From an uncultured Eubacteriales bacterium (GTDB lineage: Bacteria > Bacillota > Clostridia > Oscillospirales > Acutalibacteraceae): a DNA stretch of 64,000 nt. The stretch spans positions 1-64,000 of the forward strand of contig CAOSWK010000002.1 of assembly GCA_948527295.1 (NCBI GenBank), in the 5' to 3' direction. The notes beneath the pieces were generated by a model. That model saw only the letters and a list, made by a program, of their open reading frames with translations, had not been told where the DNA came from and did not search any database. Made by a program: the position numbers and the translations under genes. Below, piece by piece: positions 25,713-33,602 of this stretch (its first letter is position 1; each line of letters starts with the position of its first letter).

Positions 25713-26090
25713 TTAGCTGCCAAGCTTACAGCCAAATGCAAGGTACCTGCCGTCGCAATCTTCTATTACAAATTCTTTATTGTTATAATCTGTGGTGCAC
25801 AGCGGCTTAACAAACTTTACTCCGCTGTTTTTTAATTCTTGCTCTAACTTTTCCTGATTTTCTGTATAAAAATACACGTCAAAACCGTAGCCATACAACG
25901 CATGATTTGGCTTGTATGGCCCTGCTAATGTCTTTATAAGAATTACTTCGACAGAATCCTTATACAAGCAGATGTGCGGCTCCGATGCGTTCAGATACTT
26001 TACGGCTTTGAACCCTAATTTATTAACATAAAAATCGGCCGTTTTTTCGATGTCGTTGCACGGAAAAATCGGGCTTAGTCCTATTAACAT
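25713..26090 (-). CDS. VOC (glyoxalase/bleomycin-resistance) family protein
   Basis: The product is 125 aa from ATG 26090, which has GGAGAG 7 nt upstream; the frame upstream of it lacks a signal. It begins LIGLSPIFPCNDIEKTADFYVNKLGF, the characteristic first beta-alpha-beta unit of vicinal oxygen chelate proteins, and ends with FVIEDCDGRYLAFG, the equivalent C-terminal strand. Metal-ligand positions are only partly conserved, so it may be a binding protein rather than an enzyme. Substrate unknown. The gene starts 38 bp downstream of the NSS transporter stop on the same strand. Confidence 0.8.
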   Translation of the reverse strand: MLIGLSPIFPCNDIEKTADFYVNKLGFKAVKYLNASEPHICLYKDSVEVILIKTLAGPYKPNHALYGYGFDVYFYTENQEKLEQELKNSGVKFVKPLCTTDYNNKEFVIEDCDGRYLAFGCKLGS

Positions 26091-26127
26091 GCGCTTTCTC
26101 TCCACTCCCCTCATCTGTAGTCTCATT

Positions 26128-27483
26128 TCAACTTATATTTAAAAGGATCCCGCAGGCAAAAATAATCAGCGTGCCAATAATAAAAACATATTTCGCCAGC
26201 GGAATAAACCAGTTCCCGTTGATTTTTCTTTTTGCGCCTTTGTTTATCTGTTCTATTGCAAAATCTGAGCCGCAAACCCAGAAAAACATCACTCCTGCTA
26301 GCAATGTTCCGAGCGGAATGGCGTAAATAGACACCATATCCATCCATTTGCCTACTGTTTTGCCGTTTTCTATGAACAGGCTTATCGCCGCGGATGTTGC
26401 TATAACTATGGTCACTGCTAAATTTCTTGGCAAATTGAAATTGGTCTGAAGGCTTTCTATTGGCACCTCAAAGAGGTTTATGATCGACGTTACGGCTGCG
26501 AAGAGTACCGCTGTGAAAAAAATGATTTCAAAAAAACGCCCAAAAGGCATTCCAGTAAAGACTTGAGGCATCGCAACAAACAATAATGACGGCCCCGCTT
26601 GCGACTCTAATCCAAAGGAAAACATCGCAGGAATAATCGCCAATGCCGCTATGATTCCCGCCAGGACGTCAAACAGCGCCACATTTTTTGCACAATAAAT
26701 TATGTCTTCGTCATCCTTCAAGTAGCTCCCATATATTAGCGTTCCTGACCCTGCTAGCGATAGCGAAAAAAAGGCTTGTCCCAACGCATAAATCCAGTTT
26801 TGTGGCTCAAGGAATTGTGCAAAATCGAAATTGAACAGATAGTCGTACCCTCTGAACGAGCCCGGCAAAAGCGCCGCCTTTATCGCTAAAATTACAAACA
26901 ATATGAAGAACAACGGCATCAGGACTTTGTTCAGCTTTTCTATCCCGTTCGAAATTCCGAATATCATTATCAAAAAAACTATCAAAAACCCCGCCAGATG
27001 GCTAACTACATTGCCAAAATCTCCGGAAATATTCGTAAATAATGCTACTGTATCCTTTTGCTGTAGCAATTCTCCAGAAATGCTCGAAGCCAAAAAGCGT
27101 ATTATCCATCCAACCACCACAGAATAGCCGATTGCAATGCACAAAGCGCCCAAAACAGGGATCACACCTAAAAACTTGCCAAATGATCGGTTAAACTTCT
27201 TTTTAGTAGCGCCTGCAAATGCGCCTATGGGGCCGGACTTCATCGCGCGGCCAAACGCCATCTCGCCGATAACTCCGGGTATTCCTAAAAGCACCGTGAA
27301 TATAATATATTCGATCAAAAACACCGCGCCGCCATACTGCCCCAATCGATACGGAAACATCCAAACAGTTCCGATCCCTACTGCCGATCCGACGCACGCC
27401 CAAATGAACCCGAATTTTGTGCGGAAGGTATCCCTATTTGCATTTAATGTGCTGTCCTTTGCCTGAGTTTCTGAATTTGGCAT
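26128..27483 (-). CDS. Neurotransmitter:sodium symporter family transporter
   Basis: The product is 451 aa from ATG 27483, with GGGGTGG upstream. The protein has 11-12 predicted membrane segments. The first helix carries the family signature with the broken TM1 and sodium site (FIWACVGSAVGIGTVWMFPYRLGQYGGAVFLIEYI), followed by IPGVIGEMAFGR in TM2. Later segments include GQAFFSLSLAGSGTLIYGSY (TM6 region). Bacterial NSS members (LeuT, MhsT) import hydrophobic amino acids with sodium; substrate here is inference. It has a consensus-like promoter and is followed by a VOC gene. Confidence 0.92.
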   Translation of the reverse strand: MPNSETQAKDSTLNANRDTFRTKFGFIWACVGSAVGIGTVWMFPYRLGQYGGAVFLIEYIIFTVLLGIPGVIGEMAFGRAMKSGPIGAFAGATKKKFNRSFGKFLGVIPVLGALCIAIGYSVVVGWIIRFLASSISGELLQQKDTVALFTNISGDFGNVVSHLAGFLIVFLIMIFGISNGIEKLNKVLMPLFFILFVILAIKAALLPGSFRGYDYLFNFDFAQFLEPQNWIYALGQAFFSLSLAGSGTLIYGSYLKDDEDIIYCAKNVALFDVLAGIIAALAIIPAMFSFGLESQAGPSLLFVAMPQVFTGMPFGRFFEIIFFTAVLFAAVTSIINLFEVPIESLQTNFNLPRNLAVTIVIATSAAISLFIENGKTVGKWMDMVSIYAIPLGTLLAGVMFFWVCGSDFAIEQINKGAKRKINGNWFIPLAKYVFIIGTLIIFACGILLNIS

Positions 27484-27504
27484 AATTAACCACCCCGTTT
27501 TTAC

Positions 27505-27533
27505 ATTATAAATCAAAAAAACTGATTATTCAA
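27505..27533 (-). promoter_or_regulatory. Promoter of the NSS transporter gene
   Basis: Minus strand: TTGAAT (27533-27528), 17-bp spacer, TATAAT (27510-27505). Confidence 0.75.
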
Positions 27534-27572
27534 TAGCTATAAACAAAATTTTGCAAAATATGGTAAAATTAT

Positions 27573-27687
27573 CCTCCGCTTAACAACTAATCCTTTAAAA
27601 AATATTGCGGAGGCTGGTGCATAAAAGCCGCGAAACGGTCGATACTATTTATGCGGTTATACCGTAAAAAAAGAAGGGGTGAGAATT
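27573..27687 (+). promoter_or_regulatory. Structured 5' leader of the DUF378 gene
   Basis: CCTCCGC (27573-27579) pairs with GCGGAGG (27607-27613). GCATAAA (27619-27625) pairs with TTTATGC (27648-27654) and encloses CCG/CGG around CGAAA. ACGGT (27635-27639) can alternatively pair with ACCGT (27661-27665). A TGGTAAAAT extended -10 lies just upstream (27561-27569). The compact fold immediately before the ribosome-binding site suggests a cis-regulatory RNA; no known class was recognised. Confidence 0.4.
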
Positions 27688-27900
27688 ATGTTGGACAAAC
27701 TAGCCTTGATTTTAGTTATCATCGGCGGTCTCAACTGGGGCTCCATCGGGATTTTTCAGTTTGACATAGTCGGATGGCTGTTTGGCGGCCAGCTGAACAT
27801 CGTAAGCCGGATAATCTATACAGCTGTAGCGCTTGCCGCAATTTGGTGCATTTCTTTGCTGTTCAAAGACAGCGAGGATTCCGTGCATCATTCGATGTGA
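27688..27900 (+). CDS. DUF378 family membrane protein
   Basis: The product is 70 aa from ATG 27688 behind AAGGGGTGAG; a GTG nine bases upstream lies inside the ribosome-binding region. Two membrane helices (LALILVIIGGLNWGSIGIF and IIYTAVALAAIWCISLLF) flank a short loop with WLFGG. The GGLNWG motif and layout identify the DUF378 (PF04070) family of small two-helix proteins, whose role is unknown. It has a structured leader and its own terminator. The neighbours, a sodium symporter and gpmI, give no functional clue. Confidence 0.9.
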   Translation: MLDKLALILVIIGGLNWGSIGIFQFDIVGWLFGGQLNIVSRIIYTAVALAAIWCISLLFKDSEDSVHHSM

Positions 27901-27942
27901 ACCGCGATAGATGGCTATAGACAAAGCTCCCTTTTATTTTTT

Positions 27943-27974
27943 ATCTCCTGAGCGAAAACTCGGGAGATTTTTTT
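27943..27974 (+). terminator. Terminator between DUF378 and gpmI
   Basis: ATCTCCTGAG / CTCGGGAGAT, a 10-bp stem with one G-T pair and loop CGAAAA, then T7. It may work in both directions for these convergent genes. Confidence 0.85.
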
Positions 27975-27987
27975 GCACTGCAAAAGT

Positions 27988-29508
27988 TCATTTAATTATG
28001 AGGCTTTCTCCCGACATTTCTTTAGGTTTACTCAAGTTTAAAATATCAAGCACAGTCGGCGCAATATCTGCAAGTTTCCCATCAGGTCTAAGTTTGCACT
28101 CATATCCTACAACGCAAAATGGCACCGGGTTCGTCGTATGCGCAGTAAAAGGCGATCCATTTTCGTCAAGCATTTTTTCGGCATTCCCATGGTCCGCAGT
28201 TATAATCGAACATCCGCCTACAGCTAAAACTTCATTAACAAGCTCATAAACACAAGTATCCACAGTTTTAACCGCAACCTTAGTAGCCTCAAAATTGCCA
28301 GTATGCCCGACCATATCGCAATTAGCAAAGTTTAAAATAATCACATCATGCGTTTGCAATTTTATTTTTTCCTTAACGATTTCAGTAATCTCAATTGCGC
28401 TCATCTCCGGCTTCAAATCATAAGTCTCAACCTTCGGCGAGGGCACCAAAATCCTATCTTCACCAGCATATACCCGCTCAGAGCCCCCATTAAAAAAGGA
28501 CGTCACATGCGCGTATTTTTCCGTTTCTGCAATTCTCAACTGAGTCAAATTATTTTTTGAGAGAACTTCCCCCAAGGTATTCTTTAAATTATCATCTTCA
28601 AAAGCAACATTAGCGCCAGCAAATTCATCGCTATATCGCGTCATACATACAAAATTTATTAGACCGCAAAGCTCTTTTCGCCTTGCAAACTTAACAAAAC
28701 CCTCATCAATAAAGGCCCTGGTAAGCTGGCAAGCTCTATCCGGGCGAAAATTAAAAAATACAACCGAATCTCCGGCGTTCACCGCAGCATCTCTATCACA
28801 AATAATCGGCTCAATGAATTCATCCGTTACTCCCGAGTTATAAAAGTTCGCAACCGCTGCAATCGGATTTTTTGTAAATATACCAGCCCCACACACAATC
28901 GCACCATAGGCTTTTTGCGTTCGCCCCCAGCGATTATCTCGATCCATCGCATAAAATCTGCCCATAATCGTGCCAATTTTGCCAACGCCAATTTGCTCCA
29001 TCTCAGTCTCACATTTTTTAATAAAGCCTGCTCCAGATTTAGGCGAAACGTCTCTTCCATCCAAAAAAGCATGAACATAAACTTTTTGTAACCCAAGGCC
29101 CTTCGCCATCTTAAGCAGCGCAAACAAATGGTCAATATGGCTATGCGCTCCACCGTCAGATAAAAGGCCCAATAAATGCAAGCTCGAATTATTTTTTTTT
29201 GCCGATAACATAGATTGCTTCAACACGGCATTTTCAAAAAAGCTCTCATCCTCAATGCTGTTGTTAATCCTCGTTAAATCCTGAAAAACCACCCGGCCAG
29301 CGCCAATGTTAATATGCCCAACTTCGCTATTTCCCATCTGCCCTACCGGCAAACCGACATTCTCGCCAGAAGCTCCTAGCAAAGCAAAAGGATACTTTCT
29401 AAAAAGGTCATTTAAATGCGGCGCCGTTTCGCAAGTTATTGCACTTCTGTCAGAGTCTAGAGTAATCCCAAACCCATCCATTATAATCAGCAGCAACGGG
29501 CGCTTCAT
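27988..29508 (-). CDS. gpmI: 2,3-bisphosphoglycerate-independent phosphoglycerate mutase
   Basis: The product is 506 aa from ATG 29508 (MKRPLLLIIMDGFGI), with GGGAGG upstream. GpmI converts 3- to 2-phosphoglycerate in glycolysis using two manganese ions. The alkaline-phosphatase-like core has the metal-binding DGFGI, the phosphoserine region GNSEVGHINIGAGRVVFQD, the phosphotransferase-domain motifs HSHIDHLFALL and DGRDVSPKSG, NWGRTQKAY, and the C-terminal FANCDMVGHTG and TADHGNAE metal motifs. All active-site elements appear present. It is not clustered with other lower-glycolysis genes. Confidence 0.97.
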   Translation of the reverse strand: MKRPLLLIIMDGFGITLDSDRSAITCETAPHLNDLFRKYPFALLGASGENVGLPVGQMGNSEVGHINIGAGRVVFQDLTRINNSIEDESFFENAVLKQSMLSAKKNNSSLHLLGLLSDGGAHSHIDHLFALLKMAKGLGLQKVYVHAFLDGRDVSPKSGAGFIKKCETEMEQIGVGKIGTIMGRFYAMDRDNRWGRTQKAYGAIVCGAGIFTKNPIAAVANFYNSGVTDEFIEPIICDRDAAVNAGDSVVFFNFRPDRACQLTRAFIDEGFVKFARRKELCGLINFVCMTRYSDEFAGANVAFEDDNLKNTLGEVLSKNNLTQLRIAETEKYAHVTSFFNGGSERVYAGEDRILVPSPKVETYDLKPEMSAIEITEIVKEKIKLQTHDVIILNFANCDMVGHTGNFEATKVAVKTVDTCVYELVNEVLAVGGCSIITADHGNAEKMLDENGSPFTAHTTNPVPFCVVGYECKLRPDGKLADIAPTVLDILNLSKPKEMSGESLIIK

Positions 29509-29534
29509 ACCAAAACCTCCCAACGCAAGGCAGG

Positions 29535-29942
29535 TTACCTATCCTTCACATATCTCCATTTATAGCCATATGCGGTTTTGCCCTGCTTCTTGCAAATTTT
29601 ATTTATCGTTGCGTAGTCGGCCTTTTTGTACGCTGTGTTCTCGCTAATCCAATTCGCACCGTCCATAATCTTAGGAAAAGTCTTAACAACCTCCAAAGTC
29701 TCTTTATCTATCATATCCACAGCAATCGCATTTGGCCTATTTTTTTTATATTTTTCAACCATCATTTGCCGATACTCCGGGTTGTTCCTCATTTTATCAA
29801 CATGTTTCTTAAGGCCCAAACCTACATTAGGCGAGACTTTTCTCTTTTTCTTTTCAGGCTCTAAGACTTTTTCAGCTTCATCCCGAGGTACAATCCGCTC
29901 CATTACTGCAACCGTTTCAACAACCATACTATCAACATTCAT
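29535..29942 (-). CDS. Small basic protein with C-terminal NUMOD1-like domain
   Basis: The product is 135 aa. The N-terminal half is charged, with a basic cluster EKKKRKV near residue 34. The C-terminal ~65 residues (AVDMIDKETLEVVKTFPKIMDGANWI … GYKWRYV) follow the pattern of NUMOD1 modules: an Ile/Asp turn, a short helix-turn-helix and a terminal aromatic GYxWRY. NUMOD1 modules are DNA-binding appendages of GIY-YIG and HNH homing endonucleases and phage proteins. No nuclease motif is present, so this may be a stand-alone DNA binder or the leftover of a homing endonuclease. The gene lies between gpmI and the GNAT gene on the same strand. Function unknown. Confidence 0.6.
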   Translation of the reverse strand: MNVDSMVVETVAVMERIVPRDEAEKVLEPEKKKRKVSPNVGLGLKKHVDKMRNNPEYRQMMVEKYKKNRPNAIAVDMIDKETLEVVKTFPKIMDGANWISENTAYKKADYATINKICKKQGKTAYGYKWRYVKDR

Positions 29943-29989
29943 AAATTAAGTCGGCTCCCCTATCTATTGTAATAATTAAAATTTAAAAA

Positions 29990-30814
29990 TTAGTTCACCA
30001 ATCTAATAAAATGCCTCAATCTAACAAGCTCCAACTCATTAAAATCAAAAATCTTTTTATATGTAAAGTTCAAGATTTGTTCCTTGCTACAAAGGCCCGC
30101 GTAAGTTTGCCTGCCATTTTCAAAAATATAAAACCAATACTTGTCATTGCCTTTCGGAAAAATTTTATAATTAATTGTAATCGGCTCTAGCTCTTCTATT
30201 TCATAATGCATCCCATTAGAATCCACCGCTGCTCGATTTTTATCGGTGTCCACCAAAGCCGTCTTCAGCTTTCTAACAACATTTTTCGAGGGTATATTCT
30301 CCGCATTTAGCTTAATGAAAAACACTATCGAAGGAGCTATCTTGTGAGCCTCTCTTATAAGCGCCTCACAGGCCTTTGCCGCATAGCTATGCCCTCTAAA
30401 CTCAGGAATAACCCAATAAGCAATGTTAACATACTCTGGCAGACACGCCAAAACAACTGCTCCAACCGCGTTGCCAGATTTGTCTTTTATAACAAAAGTA
30501 AAATTTGAGCCTGAATTATAGCGATTCAGTTCTGATAAAGCCTGTTGTTCCGTCATTTCTCTATCCATAGCCTCTAAATAATACCTTATATTCACGTCTT
30601 TATAATATTTTTTTAGCTCATTAAAGTCACCCCGGCTAGGGCGCGACAACGTTATCTCTCCAGTATCTACGTTATCGATGCTGCTTATAGTCCTATATTC
30701 ACGCGAGTAATTCTGACAAAATCCGCGATTATAATTAGCCTGAACCCTTCCTGCTGCCGGTGCAAACCCAAAACAAACCGCAGCCGACAATATAACCGAA
30801 ATAAACTTTTTCAA
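29990..30814 (-). CDS. Exported GNAT-family acetyltransferase
   Basis: The product is 274 aa with ATG 30814 behind AGGAGG. Residues 1-26 are a clear signal peptide (MKKFISVILSAAVCFGFAP, then AAGRVQA). Residues about 54-205 form a GNAT domain close to the RimJ/RimL type: ITLSRPSRGDFNELKKYY at the start, FTFVIKDKSGNAVGAVVL, then the acetyl-CoA loop PEFRGHSYAAKACEALI with RGHSYA at 140-145. A C-terminal ~70-residue region is unassigned. GNAT enzymes need acetyl-CoA, which is not expected outside the cell, so a Sec signal on one is unusual and would make sense for a protein delivered into another cell. No neighbouring pathway genes explain it. Confidence 0.8.
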   Translation of the reverse strand: MKKFISVILSAAVCFGFAPAAGRVQANYNRGFCQNYSREYRTISSIDNVDTGEITLSRPSRGDFNELKKYYKDVNIRYYLEAMDREMTEQQALSELNRYNSGSNFTFVIKDKSGNAVGAVVLACLPEYVNIAYWVIPEFRGHSYAAKACEALIREAHKIAPSIVFFIKLNAENIPSKNVVRKLKTALVDTDKNRAAVDSNGMHYEIEELEPITINYKIFPKGNDKYWFYIFENGRQTYAGLCSKEQILNFTYKKIFDFNELELVRLRHFIRLVN

Positions 30815-30857
30815 TTTAAAATCCTCCTAATAAACTTTTTAATTCCCAATTTATTTG

Positions 30858-31958
30858 CTAACCTTCATTATTAAGCCCTGCAAGACTTATCAAATCCGGC
30901 GAAAAAATCAAACACTTATAAAGCCACATCATGTGAAAATACAAACGTTTGGCTCGTTCTAAATCTTCATATGAATTAATTGTAAAGCCCCAGCGGCTCA
31001 AACAAACCAGCACCTTTATCCAAATATATGATCCTAAAGCCCCTGCCAAGGTTTTAACAGAATCATTACTAGGCATATAGCTATCTCCCGACACTTTAAA
31101 CAACAAATCACTATTGTTTTGCCGCAAAATTTCCTCAATAATAGCCGTTTGATAGGCAACATACGGCTGACTAGAGATAAACAATGCATCCTCAATTGCC
31201 CCCGGATGTTCCTTGTCCCACTTACAAAAATCCTCAACAGTCGTCTGTGTTGTTGGTCGTCTACCATCTCTTGCCGGGGTATCAATCACAACAAGGGTAA
31301 AGTCGCCCTTATTTAAGCAAGATTGTTCGTACAAATATTTAAAAATATACGCCTCAGTGACTTCGCTGCTACTTATTCCAAAATGTTGAGCAATTTCTTC
31401 AATCTCCTCTGCGGTTCCGTCTACGCCGACTGTCGCATACCTTTCACCTGTTAGTAAGACGACCCGATCAAAATCATGTCCCCGCGCAACTAAACGCTCA
31501 ACGAATTTTATGCGTTTTTCCATCTCAGATCTGCGCGCACCCAGTATGCAAACGGCATCATAATGCATCTTATTTGGGTAAACGGCGCCAACAAAGCCTA
31601 ATTCTGCAAAACTTTCGTTTAAAAGCTTTACGTCTTGGCCCATCCAATCAAGGTCAGTTGTTTCCCAACGTTCTTGCTTATCTGCCCTGTTCACAAAGCG
31701 TTCTTGCGTCGATGCAACCAGTTGAAAAAGCTCATGTGTGCCAAATCTTTCAGGCAAATGTACACCTGCCTTTTCGCAAATAAACTTAAAGGCATCTTGC
31801 CGCTCCTTACCAACAAACCCAAAGCTATCCAGCACTTCCTCCAAGTTAACTTTTTGCTTCTCTTGAATCACGGATGCAGAGCCGCACATGCAATTTATCA
31901 AAAACGAAAATATCGCAAAAAATGAAAAAATCCTCAAAAACCAATGTTTCTTTTTCAT
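30858..31958 (-). CDS. Exported protein with DUF218/YdcF-like domain
   Basis: The product is 366 aa from ATG 31958 (MKKKHWFLRIF); seven upstream in-frame codons overlap the ribosome-binding region. Residues 1-25 form a signal peptide ending near LINCMCGSAS; the cysteines do not make a good lipobox. Residues about 140-300 resemble the DUF218/YdcF Rossmann-like fold: YDAVCILGARRSEMEKRIKF, VVLLTGERYATV, then a late RRPTTQTTVEDF and ALFISSQPYVAYQTAI. YdcF-type proteins are of uncertain function and some bind nucleotides. The N-terminal ~110 residues and the helical C-terminus are unassigned. The gene is the most distal of the minus-strand run that follows ssrA, and is AT-rich. Confidence 0.6.
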   Translation of the reverse strand: MKKKHWFLRIFSFFAIFSFLINCMCGSASVIQEKQKVNLEEVLDSFGFVGKERQDAFKFICEKAGVHLPERFGTHELFQLVASTQERFVNRADKQERWETTDLDWMGQDVKLLNESFAELGFVGAVYPNKMHYDAVCILGARRSEMEKRIKFVERLVARGHDFDRVVLLTGERYATVGVDGTAEEIEEIAQHFGISSSEVTEAYIFKYLYEQSCLNKGDFTLVVIDTPARDGRRPTTQTTVEDFCKWDKEHPGAIEDALFISSQPYVAYQTAIIEEILRQNNSDLLFKVSGDSYMPSNDSVKTLAGALGSYIWIKVLVCLSRWGFTINSYEDLERAKRLYFHMMWLYKCLIFSPDLISLAGLNNEG

Positions 31959-32012
31959 AAAATAGCCTTCTCCCAACAATAAAAATCATACAAATTCAAG
32001 CTTAGCGCCATC

Positions 32013-32363
32013 TGGTGGAGATGAGGGGAATTGAACCCCTGTCCGAAAACCGTTTATCAGGGCTTTCTACGAGTGTAGTTATTGAACTAAAATTCCCTTG
32101 GCAAAACGCCCAATAACAGGCTTTAAGCCGCGGTAGGCTCTAAATCATGACTAAGCCTGAGCCAAGGCTTAGTTCACGTTCACTGCTAATCAACGCCTTT
32201 TAAGGGCCGCAGTACTCCCCAAAAAGACGGTAGTTTAAAGATTAACTACTTGCTGTAATTCGTAATCGTCGTTTAATTTAAAAAAATTGCGAAGTTTAAA
32301 GCGTATCCGCACCGCTACTCGCTTACCAAGACTCACAATCCCCGTCGAACCCGTTACATCCCC
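32013..32363 (-). ncRNA. ssrA: Transfer-messenger RNA (tmRNA)
   Basis: The RNA is 351 nt. The 5' end GGGGATG pairs with CATCTCC ahead of ACCA at the 3' end; the T-arm reads GGGGTTCAATTCCCC and the start GGGGATGTAACGGGTTCGACGGGG matches the conserved tmRNA 5' region. The resume region is TTAAAC followed by GAC GAT TAC GAA TTA…, which translates to DDYELQQVVNL and then TAA (32270-32235). The first five codons align with the usual NDNYAL-type tag, but the end is QQVVNL rather than ALAA. A GTAGTT/AACTAC stem places the stop in its loop, as in other tmRNAs. smpB lies 15 bp upstream on the same strand, so trans-translation factor and RNA are adjacent. Confidence 0.95.
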
Positions 32364-32378
32364 ATGTTTATACTGGCC

Positions 32379-32843
32379 TCAACGATTATATTCCTTAATA
32401 GTGCGTTCAATCTTCCTTTGAGCATCCTTTTTAGCCATCACGCTGCGCTTGTCGTAAAGCTTTTTACCCTTGCAAAGGCCCACGCAGACCTTAACCAGCG
32501 AGCCCTTAAAATAAACCGACAAAGGCACCAAAGTATACCCCGCCTGCTTAATAAGACCCAAAAGTCGCATAATTTCACGCTTGTGCATCAACAGTCGCTT
32601 AACTCGCACCGGGTCTTTATTAAAAATATTCCCCTTTTCATAAGGCGAAATGTGCAGCCCATTGAGCAAAAGCTGCCCGTCCGTAATGCTGCACCAAGCC
32701 TCTTTCAAAGAGACTTTACCCAAGCGAACCGATTTAACTTCTGTTCCAAAAAGCTCAATTCCGGCCTCAAATTTCTCTTCCACAAAGTAATTATGAAAAG
32801 CCTTTTTATTTTGCGCAACCGTTTTAAAAGTCTCATTCTTCAT
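32379..32843 (-). CDS. smpB: SsrA-binding protein
   Basis: The product is 154 aa from ATG 32843 (MKNETFKTVAQNKKAFHNYF), with GAAGGTG upstream; a GTG three codons earlier lies in that site. SmpB carries tmRNA into stalled ribosomes. Family motifs are NKKAFHNYFVEEKFEAGIEL, GTEVKSVRLGKVSLKEAWC, HISPYEKGN, RKLL-like RVKRLLMHKREI and the C-terminal tail DKRSVMAKKDAQRKIERTIKEYNR start, which reaches into the mRNA channel. Standard length. It lies immediately upstream of ssrA. Confidence 0.97.
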   Translation of the reverse strand: MKNETFKTVAQNKKAFHNYFVEEKFEAGIELFGTEVKSVRLGKVSLKEAWCSITDGQLLLNGLHISPYEKGNIFNKDPVRVKRLLMHKREIMRLLGLIKQAGYTLVPLSVYFKGSLVKVCVGLCKGKKLYDKRSVMAKKDAQRKIERTIKEYNR

Positions 32844-32996
32844 GCCAAGCACCTTCGCACCTTTTCAGAATGCAAAAATCCACAGCCAAAAGCGCAGATT
32901 CTCAAACTAATTATAGCACAAAATCGCTTCCTTGTCAACAGCAAAAGCCAAACAAAAATTCGCTCAAAACTCAAAAATAAATTCTAAAAAGCCGCG

Positions 32997-33599
32997 TCAA
33001 ATCTCGCTTCTGCCAATTAAAGCTCGAGAAAGGGTCACCTCATCCGCATATTCAAGGTCGCCGCCCACCGGAATTCCATACGCCAGCCGAGTAACCTTAA
33101 CTCCAAGCGGTTTTAGTAATTTAGAGATATACATGGCCGTCGCTTCGCCCTCCACCGTGGGGTTCGTCGCCATTATGACTTCTTTTATAGGCCCAGCAGA
33201 AATTCGCTCCAACAGCTCTTTGATGTAAATTTGGTCCGGTCCAACGCCATTTAGTGGAGAAATCACCCCATGCAAGACATGAAAAGAACCCAAAAATTCG
33301 CCGGTTTTCTCCAAAGCCAAAACGTCGCGCGGATCCTCCACCACGCAGATAATACTTTTATCCCTGGCGCTATTGCGGCAAACATGGCACAAATCTTGAT
33401 CCGTTAAATTCTTGCACACCTTGCAATACTTGATTTTCTCATGCGCCTCAATGATGGCTGCAGCAAACTCCTTCGCGTCTCCATCGGACATCTGCAAAAC
33501 AAAATAAGCCAGCCTCTGCGCCGTCCGTTTTCCAATCCCAGGCAGCCGCTCAAATTGCTCAACCAGCCTCGCAAGCGGCAATACATTATACTCCTTCAT
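32997..33599 (-). CDS. recR: Recombination protein RecR
   Basis: The product is 200 aa. It begins with the helix-hairpin-helix region (LEQFERLPGIGKRTAQRLAYF type), then a four-cysteine zinc finger (CKVCKNLTDQDLCHVC), and a Toprim domain with VVEDPRDVLALEKTGEF and LHGVISPLNGVGP. RecR works with RecF and RecO to load RecA at gaps. The ATG at 33599 is 3 bp after the ybaB stop, so dnaX-ybaB-recR are translationally close, the common bacterial arrangement. Confidence 0.97.
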   Translation of the reverse strand: MKEYNVLPLARLVEQFERLPGIGKRTAQRLAYFVLQMSDGDAKEFAAAIIEAHEKIKYCKVCKNLTDQDLCHVCRNSARDKSIICVVEDPRDVLALEKTGEFLGSFHVLHGVISPLNGVGPDQIYIKELLERISAGPIKEVIMATNPTVEGEATAMYISKLLKPLGVKVTRLAYGIPVGGDLEYADEVTLSRALIGRSEI

Positions 33600-33602
33600 G
33601 GC

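Noticed and set aside
29800..29860. Nuclear localisation signal EKKKRKV in the NUMOD1-like protein
   Set aside because: It resembles the SV40 motif but short lysine/arginine runs are common in DNA-binding proteins, and this protein has no export signal.
32235..32270. Alternative tmRNA reading frame ending in TASS before TAA
   Set aside because: It does not follow the conserved TAAAC resume context and does not align with the DNY(A)L start of other tags.
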